Positions 1 to 7,964 of a DNA stretch of 64,000 bases are shown piece after piece. The stretch covers positions 744,001 through 808,000 of the forward strand of contig NZ_PGGN01000001.1 of NCBI RefSeq assembly GCF_003010935.1, given 5' to 3'. Both the position numbers and the translations under genes were made by a program. Below the pieces are notes generated by a model that did no database searches, was not told where the DNA came from, and saw only the letters and a list, made by a program, of their open reading frames with translations. The DNA is from Phyllobacterium endophyticum (GTDB taxonomy: Bacteria > Pseudomonadota > Alphaproteobacteria > Rhizobiales > Rhizobiaceae). Numbering within the stretch: the first letter of the stretch is position 1; every line of letters begins with the position of its first letter.

Positions 1-1
1 C

Positions 2-325
2 TTTCTCGGCTGGATGACCATCCACATGATGGCAGCAATCCATTACGCTCACCTTTACTGGCAACCGGACGATGATGCATCAGGGTCGAAAGACCGGCAG
101 CACAAACATGTCGGAGGGCTCGATTTCCCGGGCGGCAAGGATCCGGGGGGAATCGAGTTCCTGTACTTTTCCTATGTCATCGGCATGACGGCACAGACTT
201 CCGACACTGCCGTCACCAGTACAGGCATGCGCAAGATCAATCTGGTACATGCGATCGTATCGTTCTTTTTCAACACGGTGCTTGTTGCCGCTGCGGTGAA
301 TGTCGCCGTCTCGCTCGGCCAGTAG
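2..325 (+). CDS. DUF1345 family membrane protein, 3' part only
   Basis: This is the last 107 codons of a gene whose start lies left of the window; the frame is open to the edge. The visible part has the family's conserved loop FLYFSYVIGMTAQTSDTAV followed by a final hydrophobic segment (SFFFNTVLVAAAVNVAVSL). DUF1345 proteins are small multi-pass inner-membrane proteins of unknown function; the motif resembles the pore region of ion channels, but no transport role is shown here. The gene ends 87 bp before fghA on the same strand. The family assignment is from recognition of the motif. Confidence 0.8.
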   Translation, partial: FLGWMTIHMMAAIHYAHLYWQPDDDASGSKDRQHKHVGGLDFPGGKDPGGIEFLYFSYVIGMTAQTSDTAVTSTGMRKINLVHAIVSFFFNTVLVAAAVNVAVSLGQ

Positions 326-412
326 GGATGACATGGCCAGTACCCCGGAAATCCGAGACAGGTGCCTTGCCGCCGCAAACATTCAAAACAGATTCGAGAA
401 GGGAGTTTTTTC

Positions 413-1246
413 ATGGAAACATTATCGATTGCCAAAAGCTTTGAGGGTACCCAGGGCGTCTATCGTCACCGGAGCGATGCCTGCCAATGCGACATGACAT
501 TCGCGGTTTTCCTGCCGCCGCAGGCAAGAGAAAGGCCTGTGCCGCTGCTGTGGTACCTTTCGGGGCTCACCTGTACGCACCAGAATGTCATGGACAAGGG
601 CGAATATCGTAAAGCTGCCGCGGAGCTGGGCGTTGCGATCATCTGCCCCGATACCAGCCCGCGCGGGGATGATATCCCGGATGAGAAGGACAATTGGCAG
701 TTCGGCAGTGGCGCAGGATTCTACCTGGATGCGACCGAGGTGCCCTGGTCGGCGAACTATCGCATGGCGACCTATGTCGGTGAAGAACTGCCGGAACTGG
801 TCGCAGCGAATTTTCCTGTCGATATGAACCGCCAGAGCATTTTCGGTCACTCGATGGGCGGCCACGGCGCGTTGACGCTGGCCTTGAAAAATCCGGGACG
901 GTTCAAGTCCGTTTCGGCCTTCGCGCCGATAAGCCGGCCGATGGTGGCGGGCTGGTCGCGCCCCGCCTTCGAAAAATATCTTGGAGCGGATGAGGCTGCC
1001 TGGCGCGCCTATGACAGTGTCGCGCTGATCGAAGACGGGCACCGCGTGCCGGAACTGCTGGTCGACCAGGGAAAGGCCGATGGTTTTCTCGACGACGGGT
1101 TGCGGCCCTGGCTGCTTGAAGAGGCATGCGAGAAGGCCGGGATTCCACTAACGCTGAACATGCGCGACGGTTATGACCACTCGTATTTCTTCATCTCCAC
1201 ATTCATGGCCGACCATATCAAATGGCATGCGGAGAGATTGTCTTGA
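413..1246 (+). CDS. fghA: S-formylglutathione hydrolase
   Basis: The 277-residue protein has an esterase-D-type alpha/beta hydrolase fold. The nucleophile elbow GHSMGGHG places the catalytic serine near residue 147; Asp near 223 (DQGKADGFL) and His near 256 (DGYDHSYFF) complete the triad. The enzyme hydrolyses S-formylglutathione to formate and glutathione, the last step of glutathione-dependent formaldehyde detoxification. The start at 413 is chosen because it follows the purine-rich GAGAAGGGAG and matches the family N-terminus METLSIAKSFEG; the open frame extends 17 codons further upstream. The partner formaldehyde dehydrogenase gene is not in the window. Length is typical of the family. 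Confidence 0.95.
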   Translation: METLSIAKSFEGTQGVYRHRSDACQCDMTFAVFLPPQARERPVPLLWYLSGLTCTHQNVMDKGEYRKAAAELGVAIICPDTSPRGDDIPDEKDNWQFGSGAGFYLDATEVPWSANYRMATYVGEELPELVAANFPVDMNRQSIFGHSMGGHGALTLALKNPGRFKSVSAFAPISRPMVAGWSRPAFEKYLGADEAAWRAYDSVALIEDGHRVPELLVDQGKADGFLDDGLRPWLLEEACEKAGIPLTLNMRDGYDHSYFFISTFMADHIKWHAERLS

Positions 1247-1254
1247 GGCTGCGT

Positions 1255-2016
1255 CTAGGTTGCGGCATTCTCCGCCAGCCGGGGGTCTTTGGAGAAGGTC
1301 TGGCGGCTGAATCCGAGCCCCACGTCCGCTTGGTCGCAGATTGCCTTGACGCCGTAGCTGGAGAAATGCAGCCGCCACGTTGTCATCCGAACCGGGCGTG
1401 GCAGGGCAAAGCAGGTGCAGGATAAAAGCGCCAGATTGGCGCCGCCTTCCGGATCGCGCACGGATTGATAGCGGATGAGCTCGATGCCTGCCTCAAGCGC
1501 CCGATCGGCGAGGTCGAGACAGGCGGAATAGTCGGTCAGCCGGGCCCAGAGTTGAGTCTGATCGAGGAAAGGCGGAGCCATGAGATCAAGCGCCTGGGTC
1601 GTGGCATAGCGCGCTTGGAAGGCGGTGAATTCCAGTGCATTTCGCGGCCAGGGCAAGCCGGGGCTCTCGTTGAAAAACAACAGCCTGTAGAAAGCCGTTT
1701 CCGCCACCGCCGTTTCGACATTCTCGCTGGCATAGAACACACCGGGCGAATAACCCTCCCGCCTGAACCGCGAATTGCCGGGGTACCGGCCATAGCGGAA
1801 CGGCGTCGCCAGCAGGTAATCGAGATGCGCGCATGCTGGCGGAAGCGGGGGCTTGGTGGCTTCCAGTTCATCTTCGAGCAGGGCCTGCTCATCAAGCGTA
1901 TCGACCAGCTTCATGGTGGAAACGCGGTGCTGCGCTTCGACCAGACGCCAGCAGGCGCCGTGCAGGGATCGCGATTCAGATCGGAGCGCGGCGGGCGTCC
2001 AGATAGGCAAGGACAT
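1255..2016 (-). CDS. RES-domain toxin of a type II toxin-antitoxin pair
   Basis: A RES-domain protein of about 253 residues. Family hallmarks are CWRLVEAQHR near the N-terminus, LLATPFRYGRYPG, the glutamate-bearing stretch GVFYASENVETAVAETAFYR, and RYQSVRDPEGGANLAL. Characterised RES toxins (ParT, MbcT) act on NAD+ or ADP-ribosylate a target, and are held inactive by a cognate Xre/MbcA-type antitoxin. That antitoxin lies immediately upstream and overlaps this gene by 41 bp. The start is uncertain: ATG at 2016 is used here, but TTG at 2031 would also keep the conserved domain. The toxin activity is inferred from the family, not shown. Confidence 0.85.
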   Translation of the reverse strand: MSLPIWTPAALRSESRSLHGACWRLVEAQHRVSTMKLVDTLDEQALLEDELEATKPPLPPACAHLDYLLATPFRYGRYPGNSRFRREGYSPGVFYASENVETAVAETAFYRLLFFNESPGLPWPRNALEFTAFQARYATTQALDLMAPPFLDQTQLWARLTDYSACLDLADRALEAGIELIRYQSVRDPEGGANLALLSCTCFALPRPVRMTTWRLHFSSYGVKAICDQADVGLGFSRQTFSKDPRLAENAAT

Positions 2017-2359
2017 GGGCGAGACCGTCAATGGTTTTGATCCGGTTGAGCGGCTTGCCGCCGAGCATGGTATTGTCAGTGCGCATCCACTGCCGCGCTA
2101 CATTGTCATCGCCGCCGACAATGGCGTCAAGCGAGCGATAAAGACGTATGAACAATAGCGCGAGTTCGTAGCTCTTGCCGGTGAGCGGACCTGTGCCTTC
2201 GCTGCGCTTCAGCCGCGAAATACTGGGTTCCGACAGGCCGACGACAGTTGAAAGCTCTTTCGCGGTCAGGCCGAGCAATTCAGCGGAACGCAGCAGCGCC
2301 TTGGAAACAACGTTGGTCTTGCTCGGAGTCTCTGCAATATGCTGTGCGGTCGTTGGCAT
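1976..2359 (-). CDS. Xre/MbcA/ParS-type antitoxin (DUF2384)
   Basis: The 127-residue protein has an N-terminal helix-turn-helix (LGLTAKELSTVVGLSEPSISRLKR) and a C-terminal MbcA/ParS toxin-binding region ending in GGKPLNRIKTIDGLAHVLAYLDARR. Such antitoxins bind and inhibit the RES toxin and repress their own promoter. ATG at 2359 is chosen over the in-frame GTG at 2374 because AAAGGA sits 6-7 bp upstream of it. The toxin gene follows and overlaps. The pair is transcribed away from the encapsulin operon, sharing a 340-bp divergent intergenic region. Confidence 0.88.
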   Translation of the reverse strand: MPTTAQHIAETPSKTNVVSKALLRSAELLGLTAKELSTVVGLSEPSISRLKRSEGTGPLTGKSYELALLFIRLYRSLDAIVGGDDNVARQWMRTDNTMLGGKPLNRIKTIDGLAHVLAYLDARRAPI

Positions 2360-2699
2360 TGGAGATCCTTTCACTGGAAATATCTGTACAATAAATTTCT
2401 GGTGAAATCAAGGTCCCCGGTGCCGAGTGCACATTGCCTGCGCGGGAAAATCGGGGCGCTTGCCTGGTGCTTCGAACAGATAAACGGAACTGCACGCAAG
2501 CAACGGAACAATTTTCCACGAGTCGTGCCGAAAGCGCATTTTTGTCATAACCATCTGAAAAATAGCAAAAATTTTCTATCGTTTAACAGTTGCCAGAAGC
2601 AGCCAACCCAACTAGTTGATAGAAGCATTATCTCATCGCCGCTTCATTTTTCAAAACAATTCGCTTTCAATATTTTATCAAGTTCAGGAATTTTCAACA
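2360..2699. promoter_or_regulatory. AT-rich divergent intergenic region, probable promoters for TA pair and encapsulin operon
   Basis: This 340-bp gap separates the antitoxin (leftward) from the encapsulin gene (rightward). From about 2510 to 2699 it is clearly richer in A+T than the surroundings (runs such as AAAAATAGCAAAAATTTTC and CAATATTTTATCAAG), as expected of a promoter region. A perfect 10-bp palindrome CAACTAGTTG lies at 2609-2618, about 80 bp before the encapsulin start, and could be an operator half of a larger site. No precise -35/-10 pair is assigned. The encapsulin ATG at 2700 is preceded by AGGA 10 bp upstream. Confidence 0.5.
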
Positions 2700-3617
2700 A
2701 TGTCGGAAACACAGAAGCATTTTACCGCCCTTGGCGATGTTGCTGCCCGCCAGCTTGCCAATGCCACCAAAACCGTGCCGCAGATGGCCAGCATTTCGCC
2801 GCGCTGGCTCGTGCATTGCCTGGAGTGGCTGCCGGTAGAAGCCGGTATCCTGCGCGTCAACCGCGTCAGGAATGAAGATCGCGTCGCTGTCGAATGTTCG
2901 GCGCGCGACGAGCGGGAGCTACCGCAGACTTTCGTGGATTATGAGGAAAATCCACGCGAATACATGCTTTGTGCCGTCAACACGGTTGTCGATGTCCATA
3001 CCCGCATTTCCGATCTTTACTCCTCGCCGCACAACCAGATCGGCGAGCAGTTGCGCCTGTCCATCGAAGTGATAAAGGAGCAGCAGGAAAGCCAGCTGAT
3101 CACCAGCAGCGAATACGGGCTCTTGAACAATATCGCGCCTTCGCAGCGAATCCAAAGCTCCAACGGGCTTCCCACGCCCGACGCTATGGACAGCCTCGTC
3201 GCCAAGGTCTGGAAAGAGCCTGCGTTTTTCCTAGCTCACCCCGATACGATTGCCGCCTTTGGCCGGGAATGCACGCGTCGCGGTGTTCCGCCGGCAACGA
3301 TAACAATGTTCGGCTCGCCGTTCCTGACATGGCGCGGCATTCCGCTTGTTCCATCCAACAAGGTGCCGGTGGAAGATGGCAGGTCGAGCATTCTCCTGCT
3401 CCGCGTCGGTCAGTCACGTCAGGGTGTCGTCGGCCTGTTCCAGCCAAATCTGCCCGGCGAACAGAGCATGGGCCTTTCGGTACGCTTCATGGGCATCAAT
3501 GACAAGGCCATCGCCTCCTATCTGGTATCGCTCTATTGCTCGCTGGCTGTCTTGACCGAGGACGCTGTTGCCGTGCTTGAGAATATCGACATCACGAAGT
3601 TCCACGATTATGGCTGA
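2700..3617 (+). CDS. srpI: Family 2A encapsulin shell protein (SrpI-like)
   Basis: The 305-residue protein matches SrpI / major-membrane-protein-I type encapsulins along its whole length. Recognisable blocks are DVAARQLANATKTVPQM, RWLVHCLEWLPVEAGILRVN, DLYSSPHNQIGEQLRLSIE, VWKEPAFFLAHPDTIAAFGR, ECTRRGVPPATITMFGS and GLSVRFMGINDKAIASYLVS. Known members have an HK97-type fold, assemble into 60-subunit cages about 25 nm wide and enclose a cysteine desulfurase. The gene overlaps the downstream desulfurase by 8 bp (ATGGCTGA), implying coupled expression of shell and cargo. No phage genes are nearby, so it is not a prophage capsid. ATG 2700 is preferred to the upstream ATG at 2616 because homologues begin here. 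Confidence 0.95.
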   Translation: MSETQKHFTALGDVAARQLANATKTVPQMASISPRWLVHCLEWLPVEAGILRVNRVRNEDRVAVECSARDERELPQTFVDYEENPREYMLCAVNTVVDVHTRISDLYSSPHNQIGEQLRLSIEVIKEQQESQLITSSEYGLLNNIAPSQRIQSSNGLPTPDAMDSLVAKVWKEPAFFLAHPDTIAAFGRECTRRGVPPATITMFGSPFLTWRGIPLVPSNKVPVEDGRSSILLLRVGQSRQGVVGLFQPNLPGEQSMGLSVRFMGINDKAIASYLVSLYCSLAVLTEDAVAVLENIDITKFHDYG

Positions 3618-5439
3618 GAATTCCCGCGTCTCTCCAGTCCCGGAAAACTTCATACAGGCGGGATTTCCCGATGTAGCTCTGCTCGAGCAGATGGCCAATG
3701 AATTCTTCCGGGCGGTGCCCGGCGGAAGGGACGCCACGCCAGCCAATGCAACAGGCGTTCATGCGCCTGCCATCGCGGGTCCAGGCCTTGCGCCGGCATC
3801 GCTTCCCGTATCGCTGCCGCTGGCTTCCTTGCCGGCACCGGCTCCCATCGGTTCGGCGCATGCGCCCGTGCCGGGAAGGTCCGGCACTGTGCCCGTGTTA
3901 CCGCCGGCTGCGCCTTTTGCTGCCATTCCAGCAACCCCGGATCCTAACCTGGGCTCAATCGGGCAGCAAAGCGGTGCGTCTTCTTCGGCACTTTACATTA
4001 CCAATGTACCTGAGGATCGGCGGCCCCTGGTGCCCAAACCTGTTCCGGCGCTTGATCAGACACTTCCCAATGAGGCAGAACTGAGAGATTTGCTGGGCAG
4101 CCAGCAGGTACGGAACGCACTTCCCGCACAAGGACAGGACGTGGGCGGCGAAAACCCATACTTCCTCCATCCTGTCGCAGTGCCGAATGCCGCGCCTGTC
4201 CCTGCAAAGGCTGGCAACGCCCCGACAACGCCGAGAGACTTCAACGCCAATCTGGCGCGGCGGGATTTTCCCATCCTTGCCGAGCGGGTTGATGGCAAGC
4301 CGCTGGTATGGCTCGACAACGCGGCAACGACACACAAGCCGCGCGCGGTCATCGACCGGCTAAGCTATTTTTATGAACACGAGAACTCCAATATTCATCG
4401 TGCCGCGCACACTTTGGCAGCCCGCGCCAGCGATGCCTATGAGGGTGCGCGTGAACAGGTGCGCCACTTCATCAATGCCGGATCGGTGGATGAAATTGTC
4501 TTCGTACGCGGCACCACGGAGGCCATCAACCTGGTGGCCGACAGTTGGGGTCGAACCCATATCGGCGCGGGCGACGAAATTCTCATCACCCATTTGGAAC
4601 ATCACGCCAATATCGTGCCCTGGTTCCGCCTCGCAAAGGCAACGGGTGCCAAGCTCAAGATTGCTCCCGTCGACGACAAGGGCGATATTATCATCGAGGA
4701 CTATGCGCTCCTGCTTGGACCGCGCACCAAGCTCGTTTCCCTGACGCAGGTCGCCAATGCAATAGGCACGGTAACGCCCGCGCACCTGATGGTGGCGATG
4801 GCGCATGCCGCCGGAGCGAGAGTTCTGGTCGATGGGGCGCAATCGGTGTCGCACCTGCGTTCGGACGTTCTGGCCCTGGACGCCGATTGGTTCGTCTTTT
4901 CCGGTCACAAGGTTTTCGGACCGACCGGCATTGGCGTGCTCTACGGCAAGAAGCACGTCCTGGACGAAATGCCGCCCTATCAAAGCGGCGGCAATATGAT
5001 CGCCGACGTGACTTTCGAGGAGATCAGATATCAGCCTGTACCATCACTGTTCGAAGCCGGGACGGGCAACATCGCCGACGCTGTCGGTCTTGGCGCCGCT
5101 CTCGCCTACCTTGAACAATGGGGACTGGAAGCGGTCACGGCGCATGAACACGCGCTGATCGAGGATTGTTCGCGCCAGCTGTCGGCTGTTTCGGGCGTCC
5201 GCATCATCGGCAATCCGAGGGAGCGCGCTGGTGTGGTGTCCTTCGTCATGGACGGCATGAAGACGGAAGATATCGGCAAGGCGCTCTCAAACGACGGCAT
5301 CGCCGTGCGTTCCGGGCACCACTGTGCCCAGCCCATCTTGCGCCGGCTTGGGGTAGAGACGAGCGTGAGACCTTCATTCGCGCTTTATAACACCCATGCG
5401 GATGTAGATGCGCTTATCCGATCGGTGCGCAAACTATAA
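3610..5439 (+). CDS. Encapsulated cysteine desulfurase with N-terminal cargo-loading extension
   Basis: The protein has 609 residues in two parts. Residues 1-207 are Pro/Ala/Gly-rich and probably disordered, with short conserved-looking islands: LLEQMANEFFRAVPGG (about 40-55), LYITNVPEDRRPLVPKP and NPYFLHPV. From about residue 208 there is a complete SufS-type (group II) PLP cysteine desulfurase: WLDNAATTHKP, HLEHHANIVPW, DGAQS, the PLP lysine K434 in FSGHKVFGPTG and the catalytic cysteine C572 in RSGHHCAQP. It converts cysteine to alanine and an enzyme-bound persulfide. In the Synechococcus system such an extension targets the enzyme into the family 2A shell; the same role is inferred here from the extension and the 8-bp overlap with the shell gene. 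Confidence 0.94.
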   Translation: MAENSRVSPVPENFIQAGFPDVALLEQMANEFFRAVPGGRDATPANATGVHAPAIAGPGLAPASLPVSLPLASLPAPAPIGSAHAPVPGRSGTVPVLPPAAPFAAIPATPDPNLGSIGQQSGASSSALYITNVPEDRRPLVPKPVPALDQTLPNEAELRDLLGSQQVRNALPAQGQDVGGENPYFLHPVAVPNAAPVPAKAGNAPTTPRDFNANLARRDFPILAERVDGKPLVWLDNAATTHKPRAVIDRLSYFYEHENSNIHRAAHTLAARASDAYEGAREQVRHFINAGSVDEIVFVRGTTEAINLVADSWGRTHIGAGDEILITHLEHHANIVPWFRLAKATGAKLKIAPVDDKGDIIIEDYALLLGPRTKLVSLTQVANAIGTVTPAHLMVAMAHAAGARVLVDGAQSVSHLRSDVLALDADWFVFSGHKVFGPTGIGVLYGKKHVLDEMPPYQSGGNMIADVTFEEIRYQPVPSLFEAGTGNIADAVGLGAALAYLEQWGLEAVTAHEHALIEDCSRQLSAVSGVRIIGNPRERAGVVSFVMDGMKTEDIGKALSNDGIAVRSGHHCAQPILRRLGVETSVRPSFALYNTHADVDALIRSVRKL

Positions 5440-5455
5440 CCGGGGAAAAAGTACA

Positions 5456-6298
5456 ATGCCGGTGAGTTGTTTCAATCTGCTTCCGACGGAATTCACCTCG
5501 TCGAGCCTCGTTGCCAGCATCTGGAATGAATTGTGCAGCGAAGCTGTTGCAGCGATGCGGATCGATCCCGCTGTGACCCGCCCGATGAATTCGGCCGTGC
5601 TCTATCACGCGGGCTTTGCCCAGGCGCTCGCGCACAGGATAGCCCTGAAACTCGCCAGTCCGGATATCGATCAGGACGAATTGCTGGCCTTTATCTGCCA
5701 GACCTTCCTGAACGACCCGGCAATACTGGCGAAAGCCGCGACCGATCTCATCGCGATAAAAGAGCGGGATCCCTGCAACTTCGAGATCCTGACGCCTTTC
5801 CTCTATTTCAAGGGCTTTCTGGCCCTGCAGGGCCAGCGCGTCGCGCACTGGATGTGGAACCATGAGAGGTTTCATCTTGCCCGCCATCTTCAAAGCCGGA
5901 TATCGGAGGTCTTTGGCGTCGATATTCATCCTGCGGCGCGGATGGGCAAAGGCATCATGCTCGATCACGGCAGCGGACTTGTGATCGGCGAAACGGCCGT
6001 TGTCGAGGATGACGTTTCTATCCTCCAGAATGTCACCCTTGGCGGCACTGGCAAGGAAACCGGGGACAGGCATCCGAAAATACGCCGCGGCGCGCTGATT
6101 GGCGCCGGCGCCAAGATCCTCGGCAATATCGAGATTGGCATGGGTGCAAAGGTTGGCGCAGGCAGCGTGGTTGTCGCGCCCGTGCTGCCCTATACATCGG
6201 TTGTCGGGGTTCCGGCGCGGGTCGTCGGCAAGACACATTCGATGATGCCGGGCGTCACCATGGACCAGACGCTTTGCGAGCCCGAATATTTCATCTGA
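5456..6298 (+). CDS. cysE: Serine O-acetyltransferase of the encapsulin operon
   Basis: The 280-residue enzyme transfers acetyl from acetyl-CoA to L-serine, giving O-acetylserine, the precursor for cysteine synthesis. The N-terminal helical CysE domain is followed by left-handed beta-helix hexapeptide repeats with the catalytic stretch LDHGSGLVIGETAVVEDD, then VTLGGTGKETGDRHPKI and the CoA-binding end VVGVPARVVGK. The start follows GGGGAAAAAG and lies 16 bp after the desulfurase stop, so shell, desulfurase and acetyltransferase form one transcription unit. This partnership matches SrpH next to SrpI in cyanobacteria. The usual O-acetylserine sulfhydrylase (SrpG) is missing from this operon. 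Enzymes of this subfamily can be longer than housekeeping CysE at the N-terminus. Confidence 0.93.
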   Translation: MPVSCFNLLPTEFTSSSLVASIWNELCSEAVAAMRIDPAVTRPMNSAVLYHAGFAQALAHRIALKLASPDIDQDELLAFICQTFLNDPAILAKAATDLIAIKERDPCNFEILTPFLYFKGFLALQGQRVAHWMWNHERFHLARHLQSRISEVFGVDIHPAARMGKGIMLDHGSGLVIGETAVVEDDVSILQNVTLGGTGKETGDRHPKIRRGALIGAGAKILGNIEIGMGAKVGAGSVVVAPVLPYTSVVGVPARVVGKTHSMMPGVTMDQTLCEPEYFI

Positions 6299-6358
6299 GA
6301 ACGGTTTGTCGCATCACTCCCTGCGATCTCGCCCGCGACTTGCCTTCGCATGCAGCGC

Positions 6359-7738
6359 TTACCTCCGCGCCGTTACGCTCATTGGCAATCCGCCCTCCGG
6401 CTGCGTGGTGAGCTTCTGAACGGGCCAGGGCCGCACATCGGCAGCCATGTCGAACCGATAGCGATGCAAGAGCGTTGCAAGCGCGATGATAGCCTCCTGC
6501 AGCGCGAAACTTGCGCCGATACAGACGCGCGGTCCGGCGCCAAATGGCAGATACTGGAACCGGTCGATCCTCTCGCGGTTGCCAGGCTGGAACCTTGACG
6601 GCATGAACGCATCCGGGTTGTCCCAGTAGAGGCGGTGGCGGTGCACAGTCCACGGCATGACAAGGACAGCAGCGCCTTTCGGCAAGACCAGATCCTTGTA
6701 TCGGTCGTCTTCGATCGGTTCCCGGTTGATCGAGGGCGCCGGCGGATAGAGCCGCATCGCTTCCTCGAAGGCGGCACGCGTGATGGGAAGGGCTTCCAGC
6801 CATCGATGCGGTGGTGGAACATCGCGCTGATCCATGAAAGCGTCGATTTCCTGCTCGATCAGATCGCGCTCCCATGGCGCCCTTGCCAGAAGATAGAGCG
6901 TCCAGCCCAGAGCCCGCGCCGTTGTTTCGTGACCGGCGCCGATGAAGGTGATGATATTGTCCTCGATCTCGGCGCGGGACAGGCCCTGCGGCCCTTCCGC
7001 CCTGAGAAGAAGTGTGAGGAAATCGTTCGGGACTTTATCACCTTCCTTGCGCATTCGCGCCTTGCGCATCTCCATCGTGTTGGCGACGATCTGCCGGAAA
7101 AACGCCAGAGCGCGGCGGCCCCTTATCTGGGTGAAGCGGGGGAGCCATGCCGGAGCGCCGAGAAGATCGAGCGGATCGACGCGGCCCATGGTTTCGAACA
7201 GACGATCGACTTCATGGGAAAACTGGTCGGGATCACCGGCGATTTCGCCGGAAAACAGGGTGTCTGCAAGAATATCATAGGTCAGCATCGTCATGTCTCG
7301 CGAAACGTCGGTCGTTCCCGCAAGGCCTTCGTAGCGCGCGGCGAAAACCTCGGTGGTCCGCTTCATGCTTTCGGCAAAACCATCGATGTGACGGGGCGTG
7401 AAGACAGGCGCCATGGCCTTGCGCGAGCGTTTCCACACGTCGCCTTCGGCCGTCAGCAGACCATCGCGCAGGATCGGGCGAAGGATGCGCTGGCGCACTG
7501 CCGCCATCTTGTAGTTCCTGGCATTGTCGACGAGCACATGCCGGATAAGGCCGGGATCATTGGCAATGATCGTATGGGCGAAGGACCAGTCGATGGAAAC
7601 CCAGGGCTCATTGTACGAGGGTTCGCCCCATAGCTCGAGGGGATTGCGATAGATGGTGCGGATGAGCTGCAACGTGCCCACGGGACCTGTGCGCGGCACG
7701 GGCGCCGGCGGGACAAAAGCGGTGGGTATCGTATCCAT
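6359..7738 (-). CDS. Cytochrome P450
   Basis: The 459-residue soluble P450 shows all signature elements: the I-helix FIGAGHETTAR (oxygen activation), the K-helix EEAMR (ExxR), the PERF-like region PSRFQPGN and the haem-ligand loop FGAGPRVCIG with Cys near residue 406. There is no membrane anchor. These enzymes insert oxygen into organic substrates using electrons from a ferredoxin or flavodoxin reductase; no redox partner is encoded nearby, so it must borrow one. It converges on the serine acetyltransferase with a 60-bp gap. The substrate cannot be inferred from the sequence; the overall look is closer to CYP4/CYP110-like fatty-acid or terpenoid hydroxylases than to CYP101, which is a weak inference. 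Confidence 0.93.
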   Translation of the reverse strand: MDTIPTAFVPPAPVPRTGPVGTLQLIRTIYRNPLELWGEPSYNEPWVSIDWSFAHTIIANDPGLIRHVLVDNARNYKMAAVRQRILRPILRDGLLTAEGDVWKRSRKAMAPVFTPRHIDGFAESMKRTTEVFAARYEGLAGTTDVSRDMTMLTYDILADTLFSGEIAGDPDQFSHEVDRLFETMGRVDPLDLLGAPAWLPRFTQIRGRRALAFFRQIVANTMEMRKARMRKEGDKVPNDFLTLLLRAEGPQGLSRAEIEDNIITFIGAGHETTARALGWTLYLLARAPWERDLIEQEIDAFMDQRDVPPPHRWLEALPITRAAFEEAMRLYPPAPSINREPIEDDRYKDLVLPKGAAVLVMPWTVHRHRLYWDNPDAFMPSRFQPGNRERIDRFQYLPFGAGPRVCIGASFALQEAIIALATLLHRYRFDMAADVRPWPVQKLTTQPEGGLPMSVTARR

Positions 7739-7964
7739 TCATGGCCTCCGGCATGAATGTGGGTACAAGCGGCGAAAAAGTCCACCAACGGAGCGGAATT
7801 GGCGGCGCTTTACCCCTACTAATTGCTACGTTGACGCCACTGCCCGCATGGGCTCCTCTTCAGCTGAAGACATTGACGCCGGCCCGAAATAAAGAACTTT
7901 TCATCGTTATTTTTTCAAGTCGCACCAGCAGCATATTCAAAACGATATTGTGAGGTTTTTCATC

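Noticed and set aside
2700..3617. Prophage major capsid protein
   Set aside because: No terminase, portal, protease or tail genes are nearby, and the whole protein matches SrpI with its desulfurase partner.
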